Assembly (NCBI RefSeq): GCF_016097415.1
Contig: NZ_JAEHGE010000001.1
Location: 211,001 to 275,000 of the forward strand
Source of the DNA: a sulfur-oxidizing endosymbiont of Gigantopelta aegis
Lineage (GTDB): Bacteria; Pseudomonadota; Gammaproteobacteria; GRL18
Length of the DNA: 64,000 nt
Reading direction: 5' to 3'
Shown here: positions 54,052 to 62,707 of the stretch, piece after piece
How the letters are laid out: every line of letters starts with the position of its first letter
Numbering within the stretch: position 1 is the stretch's first letter
Notes under the pieces: generated by a model
The model's input: only the letters and a program-made list of their open reading frames with translations
What the model was told of the DNA's origin: nothing
Databases searched by the model: none
Position numbers and translations under genes: made by a program

Positions 54052-54957
54052 CTAATTTAATCGATTTCGTAGTGCAATGGTGGCCGAATAGTCTTTACTA
54101 ATTCGATTATCTGTCGCACCATTATAAGCACGGGAATTGAGTGCAACATTATCATTAATTGTTCGTAGCGTTAGCGTTAGTTTAACGCTAACAACCGTAG
54201 ACATATCTAAGCCTGCTGTGCCTGCAGCTACATAATAATCCGCGACCATATCTGAATTACTATCACCGCCGAATAAGATTTGCATATTTTCCACGCCTTC
54301 AATTAAGGGCTGCGCGCCTGTCCCATCATTCATAAAGAGAGTTGGAACGCCCCCACTCACACCGAGAGCATAGGTCGTTTGTTGTAATTTATGCACTGAG
54401 GCAATCGTATAGGACTGTTTCAGTGCATCTGCAATCGTCAATGTATTGCCTGACACATTAGTAATTGAAGTAATTTGTGCAGATTTACAATTATTAATCA
54501 TGATATCATCCCCCACAGCAAAGCCGCTGGCATCATCCATCACAATAGAAGAACCACTTGCACTCACAACACTACTGGCATCTTCAGAGGCCGAAATCAA
54601 ACGAATAGTATCACTATCTACTAATCCTGTTACTGGTTGATCATCTTGCGCAGATAAGCCGGGGGAAGATTCTGTGGCTGTCCCGCCGCCATAACCCGCC
54701 ACTAAAAAACCTGCATCAGCCACATTATCCCAACGTCCTGCACAGCCCCAGTGGTCAGCGCCACGAATTGAGCGCGTCATAAACCCAATAGCAAAGCGGG
54801 CATTTTCCTGCATTCTTGACATGGCTTCTGTCACACGATAGGTTTGTTTATTTGAAATATATATTTGCCCAACACCGGCCAATAAAATCAAACTGATGGT
54901 CATAGCAATCATAATTTCAATCAGCGATAAGCCCTTTTGGGATACTCTATTTTTCAT
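54052..54957 (-). CDS. pilW: Type IV pilus minor pilin PilW
   Basis: This 301-residue prepilin has leader MKNRVSQKG and mature start LSLIEIMIAMTISLILLAG. The PilW pattern is seen in QTYRVTEAMSRMQENARFA and HWGCAGRWDN. The start codon overlaps the pilV stop by four bases (ATGA), showing coupling. Part of the minor pilin operon. Confidence 0.93.
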   Translation of the reverse strand: MKNRVSQKGLSLIEIMIAMTISLILLAGVGQIYISNKQTYRVTEAMSRMQENARFAIGFMTRSIRGADHWGCAGRWDNVADAGFLVAGYGGGTATESSPGLSAQDDQPVTGLVDSDTIRLISASEDASSVVSASGSSIVMDDASGFAVGDDIMINNCKSAQITSITNVSGNTLTIADALKQSYTIASVHKLQQTTYALGVSGGVPTLFMNDGTGAQPLIEGVENMQILFGGDSNSDMVADYYVAAGTAGLDMSTVVSVKLTLTLRTINDNVALNSRAYNGATDNRISKDYSATIALRNRLN

Positions 54958-55430
54958 GGCTGAAACTCCGTTATAAATGCCACTGTGGCGTTGTTATTTC
55001 TATCATCCAACCAAGTTATTGTCACTGTAAAAATATCACCGGTACGAGCAGTCGTGCCTACACCATCGGGTAGTCTCGCTGCCACATCAGTTCCCCAATC
55101 GACAATACTGGTATCCGCCATTTCAGTGGTTGAACAAGTACCATTTATGGTTCTACAATTCGGTTCCACTGAAATGCTTAAATTTGAAGTATCAAACGGC
55201 CCATCAAAATCACCGGCATCAACAGCCGTTTTGTTGCTCCTTAAAATATCTCCAAATTCAGAGGCTAAAATCGATGCCTGAGTTCTTAAATTAGCACTAT
55301 TATTGTTGCGCATCCCTGTGACTTGCAAACCTGCCACTCCTAGCAAGCCAATTGATAAAATGACGACAGCAACAAGCACTTCAATCATTGTCAGGCCAGC
55401 ACTTGCCTTGGTATTATTTAAATTTTTCAT
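54954..55430 (-). CDS. pilV: Type IV pilus minor pilin PilV
   Basis: This 158-residue prepilin has the leader ending KASAG and mature start LTMIEVLVAVVILSIGLLG. The motif AGLQVTGMRNNNSANLRTQA is typical of PilV. It follows fimT after 20 bases and overlaps pilW. Confidence 0.92.
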   Translation of the reverse strand: MKNLNNTKASAGLTMIEVLVAVVILSIGLLGVAGLQVTGMRNNNSANLRTQASILASEFGDILRSNKTAVDAGDFDGPFDTSNLSISVEPNCRTINGTCSTTEMADTSIVDWGTDVAARLPDGVGTTARTGDIFTVTITWLDDRNNNATVAFITEFQP

Positions 55431-55450
55431 TATGATTAATTAATTCCTTA

Positions 55451-56023
55451 CTAACAATTACTGGATGACACATTGGCTCGACCCGTTGGACTCACTGTAA
55501 TAGCACGTTGCTCACCTGCCCCACAGCCGGTTGCATTTAATGTCAGCGTTAAAGTGCTCTGTGGCAAACCTCTTGCGGTATAGATAATACGAGTGGCACT
55601 GCCCGTTAAGCTCAAAGCACCATTCAAAGCTTTATAACTTCTTAATAAGCAGTCTTCAGAGGCCTCATTATTGCTAACTTCACATAAATTCACATCGGCA
55701 TCATCATCAAAAGTGCCGTTAGCATTCAAATCCTGAAAAATTATCCAGCCGACACTCCAATCATTTGCGCCACTACATGAACGTGGTGAGGTCTGATCAT
55801 TGCTGGCACAAACAGTGACCGCCGAAGAACGTTTAATCGCTTCCGAACGTGCTATATTTAAAGCAGTATGTACTGAATTTGCCTGTGTTGTCGTACGATT
55901 TGTACGAAGAGTCCTATCAAAAGATGGCAGGGCTAATGACAACAAAATTGCTGCAATTGCAATCGTTATCATCAATTCAATCAGAGTAAAGCCATTTATG
56001 TTTTTATGTGATTTTATATTCAT
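55451..56023 (-). CDS. fimT: GspH/FimT-type minor pseudopilin
   Basis: This 190-residue prepilin has leader MNIKSHKNING and mature start FTLIELMITIAIAAILLSLA, followed by NSVHTALNIARSEAIKRSS and WSVGWIIFQDLNANG, the FimT/FimU signature. It is first in the minor pilin operon. It could equally be called fimU; the two cannot be told apart here. Upstream lies ispH, on the same strand. Confidence 0.92.
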   Translation of the reverse strand: MNIKSHKNINGFTLIELMITIAIAAILLSLALPSFDRTLRTNRTTTQANSVHTALNIARSEAIKRSSAVTVCASNDQTSPRSCSGANDWSVGWIIFQDLNANGTFDDDADVNLCEVSNNEASEDCLLRSYKALNGALSLTGSATRIIYTARGLPQSTLTLTLNATGCGAGEQRAITVSPTGRANVSSSNC

Positions 56024-56158
56024 AGTTTATTTATATACTTAAGGTTTTAAAAAGTCATCCTGATTACGACCAATGCCAAGCTATCACAGACAAACGGTTA
56101 AAAATAATATTATTTTGTAAACAGCTTCACATACTGCGATTCAACAAATCTTCCATGA

Positions 56159-57112
56159 TTAAATATTCTGTAATTCTTTGGGCAAAGAAAAAACAACCGT
56201 TTCTTTTTCTCCTATCTCAACACTATCGGCTTCAACTCCTTGTTTTTTTAGAAAATCAACCACTTCTTCTACCAAATATTCTGGTGCTGAGGCTCCTGCT
56301 GTTACACCAATTTTAGCTCCATCCACTAGCCATTGAGTTTGAATTTCATCAGCAGAATCAATCAAATAGGCTCTAGCGCCCTGTTTTTCTGCCACTTCAC
56401 GCAAGCGATTTGAATTTGAACTATTGGGCGAGCCTACAACTAAGACCAAATCTGAACTTTGTGATAAAGTTTTTACTGCATCTTGACGGCTTTGTGTGGC
56501 ATAGCAAATATCATTCTTCTTTGGCCCGGCAATTTTAGGGTAACGTTCTTTCAGAGCATTAATCACCTCCGAGGTATCATCCATGGACAGTGTTGTTTGG
56601 CTCACATAAGCCAATTTATCCGGATTTTGCACCGCTAAATGCATAACATCAGCAGGCGTTTCAACTAAATAAATTCCTCCGCCCTGCTTATCGTCATACT
56701 GCCCCATAGTACCCTCTACTTCGGGGTGACCTGTATGGCCAATAAGAATACACTCTGTACCTGACTGACTAAACCTCGACACTTCCAGATGTACTTTGGT
56801 GACTAATGGGCAGGTCGCATCAAACACTTTCACATCTCGACTCTCTGCTTCTTTTTTTACCGCTTTAGACACACCATGGGCACTGAAAATAACAATCGTA
56901 CCATCGGGCACATCCTTCAACTCTTCGACAAAAATAGCACCCCGGTTTTTTAAGGATTCAACAACAGCTCGGTTATGAACAACTTCATGGCGCACATAAA
57001 TAGGCGCACCAAATAGCGTCAGGGCACGATCAACAATTTCAATAGCACGATCAACACCGGCACAAAATCCTCGCGGATTGGCTAATTTTAATTGCATCTC
57101 TTTAGCAGACAT
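56159..57112 (-). CDS. ispH: 4-hydroxy-3-methylbut-2-enyl diphosphate reductase
   Basis: This is an Fe-S enzyme of 317 residues at the last step of the MEP route. Cluster cysteines are in [24 protein letters not shown] and [13 protein letters not shown]; the substrate site has VRHEVVHN and [14 protein letters not shown] set the start at the ATG at 57112, because AAAGGAAA stands eight bases before it and the length is normal; the longer frame would need a GTG at 57163. It has its own upstream region, after a terminator for fkpB. Confidence 0.96.
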   Translation of the reverse strand: MSAKEMQLKLANPRGFCAGVDRAIEIVDRALTLFGAPIYVRHEVVHNRAVVESLKNRGAIFVEELKDVPDGTIVIFSAHGVSKAVKKEAESRDVKVFDATCPLVTKVHLEVSRFSQSGTECILIGHTGHPEVEGTMGQYDDKQGGGIYLVETPADVMHLAVQNPDKLAYVSQTTLSMDDTSEVINALKERYPKIAGPKKNDICYATQSRQDAVKTLSQSSDLVLVVGSPNSSNSNRLREVAEKQGARAYLIDSADEIQTQWLVDGAKIGVTAGASAPEYLVEEVVDFLKKQGVEADSVEIGEKETVVFSLPKELQNI

Positions 57113-57163
57113 TTTTTTTCCTTTATTATGACTATCTTTTTCTGTACTCATTTCTGTAAGCAC

Positions 57164-57459
57164 TTTCCGACATTTGAATCAGAAAATTCTTACAATTCTA
57201 TCAGATGTTTCTTGCTGTGTAATACCACACATAAGATTATACTCTTTATCAGCTTGAAAAGAGCCTGAAGGAACAGGACAGATTAAGCAAGGAGCATACT
57301 GCAACAGGTTAAGATGCTTGAAATAAGAATAGTAAGCCAGGGAGGTTTGCTTTCGTAGTATCGTGAAATGATATAATTTTATTAAAACTTGAAAATGGAC
57401 TTGAATTGCGGGAATTTTAGAGGGAACTCATTTTTTTTGGCAGGATGCCATTACTTTAG
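57164..57459. other. ispH upstream region, no gene
   Basis: About 300 AT-rich bases between ispH and the fkpB terminator. It must contain the ispH promoter; a TATAAT sits at 57372-57377 on the plus strand only, and I could not fix the minus-strand box. No open frame or RNA gene is visible. Confidence 0.4.
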
Positions 57460-57496
57460 AAAAAGGATATTATTGAAGTAATAATATCCTTTTTTT
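57460..57496. terminator. Rho-independent terminator after fkpB
   Basis: A perfect 15-bp stem (AAAAAGGATATTATT, 57460-57474, with 57480-57494) has the five-base loop GAAGT, with A/T runs on both sides. It lies 12 bases beyond the fkpB stop and separates fkpB from ispH. Confidence 0.9.
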
Positions 57497-57507
57497 ATGC
57501 CCATGAT

Positions 57508-57963
57508 TTACTTTACAGCCACAACCTCAACAGCAAAAACCACTTCATGACCGGCCAATGGATGATTAAAATCCACTAGCACTTTATCTTCTTTTATCTC
57601 CATCAAAATACCGGGAATTTGTTCACCTGATGGGGTGCCAAACTCAACCAGCAAGCCTTCTTCAAGCTCAACATCTAGATCAAACTCAGCTCTCTCCATC
57701 CAATGCTTATTGGCTTCATCGGGAAAACCAAAGGTATCACGCGGGTCAAGACTGACCTGTTGCTTGTCGCCTACCGTTAAATCCATTAGCACTTCTTCTA
57801 AGGCGGCGATCATAGAACCATCACCCATAGTAAAGGTCATCGGCTCACCATCTTGGGTGCCATCAACGGCTGAACCATCAGCCAGAGTAAGGCTGAAATG
57901 CATCGTTACTGTGCTATCAGCGGTTATTTTTTTTTCAGATGTTGAATTTGTCGAATTTGTCAA
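57508..57963 (-). CDS. fkpB: FKBP-type peptidyl-prolyl isomerase (SlpA/FkpB type)
   Basis: This 151-residue prolyl isomerase has an FKBP fold with an inserted IF domain. Signatures: TVTMHFSLTLADGSAVDGT, EPMTFTMGDGSMIAALEEVL, KQQVSLDPRDTFGFPDE, and VLVDFNHPLAGHEVVFAVEV. It helps ribosome assembly or folding in the cytoplasm. Usual neighbour of lspA and ispH in gammaproteobacteria. Confidence 0.94.
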   Translation of the reverse strand: MTNSTNSTSEKKITADSTVTMHFSLTLADGSAVDGTQDGEPMTFTMGDGSMIAALEEVLMDLTVGDKQQVSLDPRDTFGFPDEANKHWMERAEFDLDVELEEGLLVEFGTPSGEQIPGILMEIKEDKVLVDFNHPLAGHEVVFAVEVVAVK

Positions 57964-58009
57964 TGTCAGACCTTTATTTTAAAAGAAAGGGATTAAATAG
58001 GAGAATTAA

Positions 58010-58642
58010 TTAATGGGGGGTGTTTTTTGGCTCTTCTTTTGGCTCTTCTTTTGGCTCTTCTTTTGGCTCTTCTTTTGGCTCTTCTTTTGGCTCTTCTTTT
58101 GGCTCTTCTTTTGGCTCTTCTTTTGGCTCTTCTTTTGGCTCTTCTTTTGGCTCTTCTTTTGGCTCATCTTTAGAAAAAATGGCATCAATGATCAGCATAA
58201 ATGCCCCCACACTGATCGCCATATCAGCCACATTAAATGCCGGCCAATGTTTGGCAGGGCTTTGAGGATTGGCCTGGTAATAAAAATCCAGAAAATCGAC
58301 TACATAGCCCAGAGTCAGTCGGTCCCACAAATTACCTAAGGCACCGCCTAATACCAGCGCCAGTGAAATAGCCACCCAGCGCTCATGATCTTGCAAGCGT
58401 TTCAGCCAGAGCAAAATCACTACACTGACCACAAAGGCTATGATGGCAAAAAACCAGCGCTGCCAGCCAGACTCTTCCGCTAGAAAACTAAAGGCTGCAC
58501 CGGGGTTATGCGCCAAGGTCAAATTAAACCAACCCGGAATAACGGTCAACGTTTCATACAGCTCAAAATTTTGACTCGCCAGTGCCTTAGTGCCTAGATC
58601 CAGGATCACAACCAATAAGGTCAGCCATAACCACTTTAACAT
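58010..58642 (-). CDS. lspA: Lipoprotein signal peptidase with repeat-extended C-terminus
   Basis: LspA cuts lipoprotein signal peptides in the inner membrane. Four TM segments are visible, at about 1-20, 60-80, 88-106 and 128-152. The catalytic Asp residues lie in GYVVDFLDFY and FNVADMAISVG; GGALGNLWDR and NPGAAFSFLA are also family motifs. The usual protein ends near residue 160; here a tail of 11 perfect KEEP units and a short NTPH end bring it to 210 residues. The tail is highly charged and comes after the last TM segment, so it should face the cytoplasm. The gene follows ileS. Confidence 0.95.
   Translation of the reverse strand: MLKWLWLTLLVVILDLGTKALASQNFELYETLTVIPGWFNLTLAHNPGAAFSFLAEESGWQRWFFAIIAFVVSVVILLWLKRLQDHERWVAISLALVLGGALGNLWDRLTLGYVVDFLDFYYQANPQSPAKHWPAFNVADMAISVGAFMLIIDAIFSKDEPKEEPKEEPKEEPKEEPKEEPKEEPKEEPKEEPKEEPKEEPKEEPKNTPH
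58029..58172. repeat. 12-bp minisatellite at the lspA 3' end, 11 perfect units
   Basis: GGCTCTTCTTTT is repeated 11 times without any change (58029-58160), and a twelfth unit has two changes (GGCTCATCTTTA). Units are multiples of three, so all copy numbers keep the lspA frame. Perfect identity suggests recent expansion. Confidence 0.97.
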
Positions 58643-58681
58643 CCGGCAATCACTCGTCTAAGCTTATGTATAACGACGCAC

Positions 58682-61498
58682 TTATGCATAACGACGTACT
58701 TCGCCGTCACCGGAGACATTATCCACACAGCGACCACATAATTCCGGATGTTCGCTATGGCTACCAACATCTTCAAGGTGATGCCAGCAACGCACACATT
58801 TCTCATGCCCTGAGGCCTTAACGTTGAGTGCCAGACCGGCAACATCTTCAATCTCAACCGCATCAGCAGGCTTATCTGCCAAGGGATGTAAGCGCACCGC
58901 CGAAGTAATCAGGACAAAACGCAATTCATTGTCTAATTGCGCTAACACTTTAAGCAATGCATCATCACAATACAGGTCAACCTCTGCATCCAGTGAAGAA
59001 CCAATGGTTTTGTCTACCCGCAATTTTTCCATTTCTTTACTACAGGCAACGCGCACACTGAGCACTTGCTGCCAGAAGGTATTATCCATAGCCTCTTTTG
59101 TCTGCGCAGGGAATGCATACCAGGTTTCAAAGAATACTGAATCGGTATGTTCACCGGGGACAAATGGCCATAATTCTTCTGCCGTAAAGGTCAAAATTGG
59201 CGCTATCCAACGGGTCATGGCTTCAATAATGTGATATAAAGCAGTTTGTGCCGAACGTCGCGCCACGCTGTCTTCTTGTGTGGTGTATTGACGATCTTTA
59301 ATCACATCCAGATAAAATGCGCCTAAGTCCATAGCACAGAAGTTATGGACTTTTTGGTAGACAATATGAAAGTCATATTGCTCGTACGCACCAATAATTT
59401 CCTGCTGTAACTCTTCTGCTGTCACCATAATCCAACGATCCAGTGGTAACATTTGTTCTGTACTTAAGCTATTTTTTTCTGGCTCAAAACCATCCAGATT
59501 TGCCAGCATAAAACGGGCGGTATTACGAATACGGCGATAGGCATCCGCGGTACGTTTTAAAATCTCATCAGACACGGTGATTTCACCGGTATAATCCGTT
59601 GATGATACCCATAGGCGTAGAATATCTGCACCTAAGGTTTTCATGATTTTTTGTGGAGCCACGACATTGCCCTTGGACTTGGACATTTTTTTGCCCTGTG
59701 CATCCACTACAAAGCCATGCGTCAGCACTTCTTTATAGGGTGCGACATCGTTCACGGCCACCGAAGTTAGCAAGGACGACTGAAACCAGCCACGATGCTG
59801 ATCCGAGCCTTCCAGATACAAGTCCGCTGGAAATTGCAGTTCTTCTCGCTCATTGATCACACAAGCATGAGTCACACCGGAGTCAAACCAGACATCCAGG
59901 GTATCAGTAACTTTACTATAGTCTTTGGCATCATCGCCAATCAGTTCTGCTGCATCTAAATCAAACCAGTCATCAATACCCTTTTCGGCGACGCGCTGAG
60001 CAATGGTTTCGATCAATTTCGGGGTATCAGGGTGTAATGCCTGCGTTTCGTTATGAACAAAAACCGCAATCGGCACACCCCAGGTACGCTGACGGGAGAT
60101 ACACCAGTCCGGACGATTTTCCATCATGCCTTCAATGCGTGCCTTGCCCCAATCCGGTAGCCAGGTGGTTTTTCTCGCGGCATCAATCGCCAAACCACGC
60201 AAGCCGCTTTGATCCATGCTGATAAACCATTGTGGTGTCGCACGAAAAATGATCGGGGTTTTATGTCGCCAGCAATGAGGATAGCTATGCAATAACTCAT
60301 AATGATTCAGCAATGCGCCTTTTTCCCGCAAAACTTCCAGCACCAGCGGGTTAGCTTTAAAGATATGCTGACCTTCAAATAATTCTGTCCCGGTGACGAA
60401 ACAACCATTGGGACCGACAGGATTATCCACTTCCAGGTCATATTTCAGACCCACAATATAATCTTCCTGACCATGACCCGGCGCAGTATGCACTGCACCC
60501 GTACCTGAATCAGCGGTCACATGCTCGCCGAGAATAATAGGTACTTGACGATCATAAAAAGGATGTTGCAATAACTGCATTTCTAAATCAGCACCCTTAC
60601 AACGCCCTAGTACTTCGTAGTCTTCAACGCCATAGCGCTTCATGGCTCGTTCATACAAATCTTCTGCCAGAATTAATATCCCGACTTCTGACTTCACTAG
60701 CACATAGTCAAATTCAGCATGTAATGCAACTGCTTGGTTAGCGGGTAAGGTCCAGGGTGTCGTGGTCCAGATCACGGCACTGATAGCCATGTCAGAGTCA
60801 TCACTGGCAGCAAACTTCTCTAGCACTGCTGATTTGTCTAACACCTGAAAACGCACATCTATCGCAGGTGAATTTTTATCTTCATATTCCACTTCGGCTT
60901 CTGCTAAGGCAGAAGCACAACTAGTACACCAGTGAACCGGCTTAGAGCCCTTGTGTAAGTGTCCTTTGTCGATAATTTTACCCAGGGTTCGGATAATATT
61001 GGCTTCAAAGTTAAAGTCCATGGTCAGATAAGGATTATCCCAATCACCCATCACGCCCAGACGTTTAAAATCTTCTTTCTGGCCTGCCACTTGCTTTTTA
61101 GCATAGTCACGACAACCATTGCGGAAGGTTTTGGCATCCACTTTAACGCCCGGCTTGCCCATTTTTTTCTCAACATTGAGCTCGATGGGTAGGCCATGAC
61201 AATCCCAACCGGGAATATAGGGTGCATCATAGCCACCCAAGGTCTGAGATTTGATAATAATATCTTTCAAGATTTTATTGACCGCATGGCCAATATGAAT
61301 ATTGCCATTGGCATAAGGAGGGCCATCATGCAGAATAAATTTAGGCCGACCCGCCGCGATTTCACGCAACTTCTGGTACACACCGTTTGTTTCCCATTGT
61401 GCCAACATACCAGGTTCCCGCTGTGCCAGATTGGCCTTCATGGGGAACTTAGTCTTAGGTAAATTCAGGGTCTCTTTGTAGATATTCTGCTTGCTCAC
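58682..61498 (-). CDS. ileS: Isoleucyl-tRNA synthetase
   Basis: This class I synthetase has 938 residues. HIGH motif in [22 protein letters not shown] motif in [14 protein letters not shown], editing domain with [15 protein letters not shown] and [16 protein letters not shown], and a C-terminal zinc site [10 protein letters not shown] with CGRCVDNV. It belongs to the bacterial type. The order ribF-ileS-lspA is conserved in gammaproteobacteria. Confidence 0.98.
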   Translation of the reverse strand: MSKQNIYKETLNLPKTKFPMKANLAQREPGMLAQWETNGVYQKLREIAAGRPKFILHDGPPYANGNIHIGHAVNKILKDIIIKSQTLGGYDAPYIPGWDCHGLPIELNVEKKMGKPGVKVDAKTFRNGCRDYAKKQVAGQKEDFKRLGVMGDWDNPYLTMDFNFEANIIRTLGKIIDKGHLHKGSKPVHWCTSCASALAEAEVEYEDKNSPAIDVRFQVLDKSAVLEKFAASDDSDMAISAVIWTTTPWTLPANQAVALHAEFDYVLVKSEVGILILAEDLYERAMKRYGVEDYEVLGRCKGADLEMQLLQHPFYDRQVPIILGEHVTADSGTGAVHTAPGHGQEDYIVGLKYDLEVDNPVGPNGCFVTGTELFEGQHIFKANPLVLEVLREKGALLNHYELLHSYPHCWRHKTPIIFRATPQWFISMDQSGLRGLAIDAARKTTWLPDWGKARIEGMMENRPDWCISRQRTWGVPIAVFVHNETQALHPDTPKLIETIAQRVAEKGIDDWFDLDAAELIGDDAKDYSKVTDTLDVWFDSGVTHACVINEREELQFPADLYLEGSDQHRGWFQSSLLTSVAVNDVAPYKEVLTHGFVVDAQGKKMSKSKGNVVAPQKIMKTLGADILRLWVSSTDYTGEITVSDEILKRTADAYRRIRNTARFMLANLDGFEPEKNSLSTEQMLPLDRWIMVTAEELQQEIIGAYEQYDFHIVYQKVHNFCAMDLGAFYLDVIKDRQYTTQEDSVARRSAQTALYHIIEAMTRWIAPILTFTAEELWPFVPGEHTDSVFFETWYAFPAQTKEAMDNTFWQQVLSVRVACSKEMEKLRVDKTIGSSLDAEVDLYCDDALLKVLAQLDNELRFVLITSAVRLHPLADKPADAVEIEDVAGLALNVKASGHEKCVRCWHHLEDVGSHSEHPELCGRCVDNVSGDGEVRRYA

Positions 61499-61628
61499 TT
61501 GCTTCTCACTTTTTAAGCTTTTTTGCTGAAATTTTTACTATTTACTTTATAAACATTTAAATTATAGTGATTCAATTCATTACAACACACCATAGAGTAT
61601 CAGGTTGAACCGTCTGTCTTTACAGGCT

Positions 61629-62645
61629 TTACTTTGAAAAATAGCGTTTAGCCTCAACCACATCATTTAAAATTTGCTCTTTTAACAAATCAAACGAGTC
61701 GAATTTTTTTTCATCGCGAATTTTGTGTAAAAAATCCACATGAACTAATTTGCCATATAAATCGCCATCATAATCAAATAAATGCACTTCTAATAAACCT
61801 TTTAGGCCATCAACCGTTGGCCGATAACCAATGTTTGCTATACCATCCATGCCTTGCTTATCTGAGTCAGGGCTGTGTTTAATGGTATTCTTGCACACAC
61901 CTAAATCACGTCCCCAAAGTCGAACGGCAAACACGCCCGACACCGCAGGTGTTGCTCGATGTAAGGGCACATTAGCCGTAGGGAAACCAATGGTTCTCCC
62001 CCGCTTGGCGCCATGCTGAATGTGACCCGACATCCAATAAGGCCGTTTCAGCAAGCTCTGAGTCAATTCCATATCACCCGCTTCAAGCGCTTGACGAATA
62101 CGGGTACTACTGACCCGTTCACCGGCAAGAGAAAATGTTGCGGTACTTTCAACTATAAAGCCAAAGTCTTTGCCACTTTCTAATAGGGTCTTAAAATTTC
62201 CACAACGATCCTTACCAAACTGGAAATCATCGCCCACTTGCAAGTATTTTACACCCAGCTTATCAACCAGTACTTGTTGCACAAACTCCGGCGCACTTAA
62301 TTGAGAAAAAGACTGATTGAAATGAATCACCAGTAATTTATCAATGCCACAATCCGCAATGACTTCAGCCTTGTCTCGAAAACGTGTTAAACGTGCGGGA
62401 CTTTGTTTAGGTACAGAAGGTTTAGGTACAGAAGGTTTAGGTACAGAAAGTTTGGGCGCAAAAAATTCCTGTGGCTGTGGTTCAAAGGTGATCACAATTG
62501 CCGGCAAATTATTTGCCCGCGCTTTGTCACACAATTGCGCCAATATATGCTGATGCCCACTATGCACACCATCAAAATTACCAATCGTAGCGACACAGCC
62601 ATTTTCTTGCTGGCTTAAATTATGTAAGCCACGAATTATTTCCAT
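61629..62645 (-). CDS. ribF: Riboflavin kinase / FAD synthetase with proline-rich insert
   Basis: This bifunctional enzyme of 338 residues turns riboflavin to FMN and FAD. Signatures: ATIGNFDGVHSGHQHIL, FEPQPQEFF, LQVGDDFQFGKDR, SSTRIRQALEAGD and RTIGFPTANV. Between FEPQP and PARLTRFRDK there is an insert of about 15 residues built from VPKPS repeats, which the E. coli enzyme lacks. It lies between murJ and ileS. Confidence 0.96.
   Translation of the reverse strand: MEIIRGLHNLSQQENGCVATIGNFDGVHSGHQHILAQLCDKARANNLPAIVITFEPQPQEFFAPKLSVPKPSVPKPSVPKQSPARLTRFRDKAEVIADCGIDKLLVIHFNQSFSQLSAPEFVQQVLVDKLGVKYLQVGDDFQFGKDRCGNFKTLLESGKDFGFIVESTATFSLAGERVSSTRIRQALEAGDMELTQSLLKRPYWMSGHIQHGAKRGRTIGFPTANVPLHRATPAVSGVFAVRLWGRDLGVCKNTIKHSPDSDKQGMDGIANIGYRPTVDGLKGLLEVHLFDYDGDLYGKLVHVDFLHKIRDEKKFDSFDLLKEQILNDVVEAKRYFSK
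62408..62455. repeat. 15-bp tandem repeat inside ribF
   Basis: The unit TTAGGTACAGAAGGT occurs three times with one or two changes and encodes VPKPS copies on the minus strand. The insert is in a loop between two conserved motifs and preserves the frame. Confidence 0.9.
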
Positions 62646-62707
62646 TGCTTTCTCTCAATAAAACCTAGGATTTTACAACAATTTGAAAGCTTAGAGTAGA
62701 GATGTTT

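Noticed and set aside
58029-58172. A short regular array that might be taken for CRISPR
   Set aside because: The 12-bp units are contiguous, without spacers, and lie inside the lspA reading frame.
58006-58339. Open frames of over 60 codons on both strands through the lspA repeat
   Set aside because: A 12-bp unit has no stop in several frames, so these are artefacts of the repeat. Only the lspA frame connects to a conserved protein.
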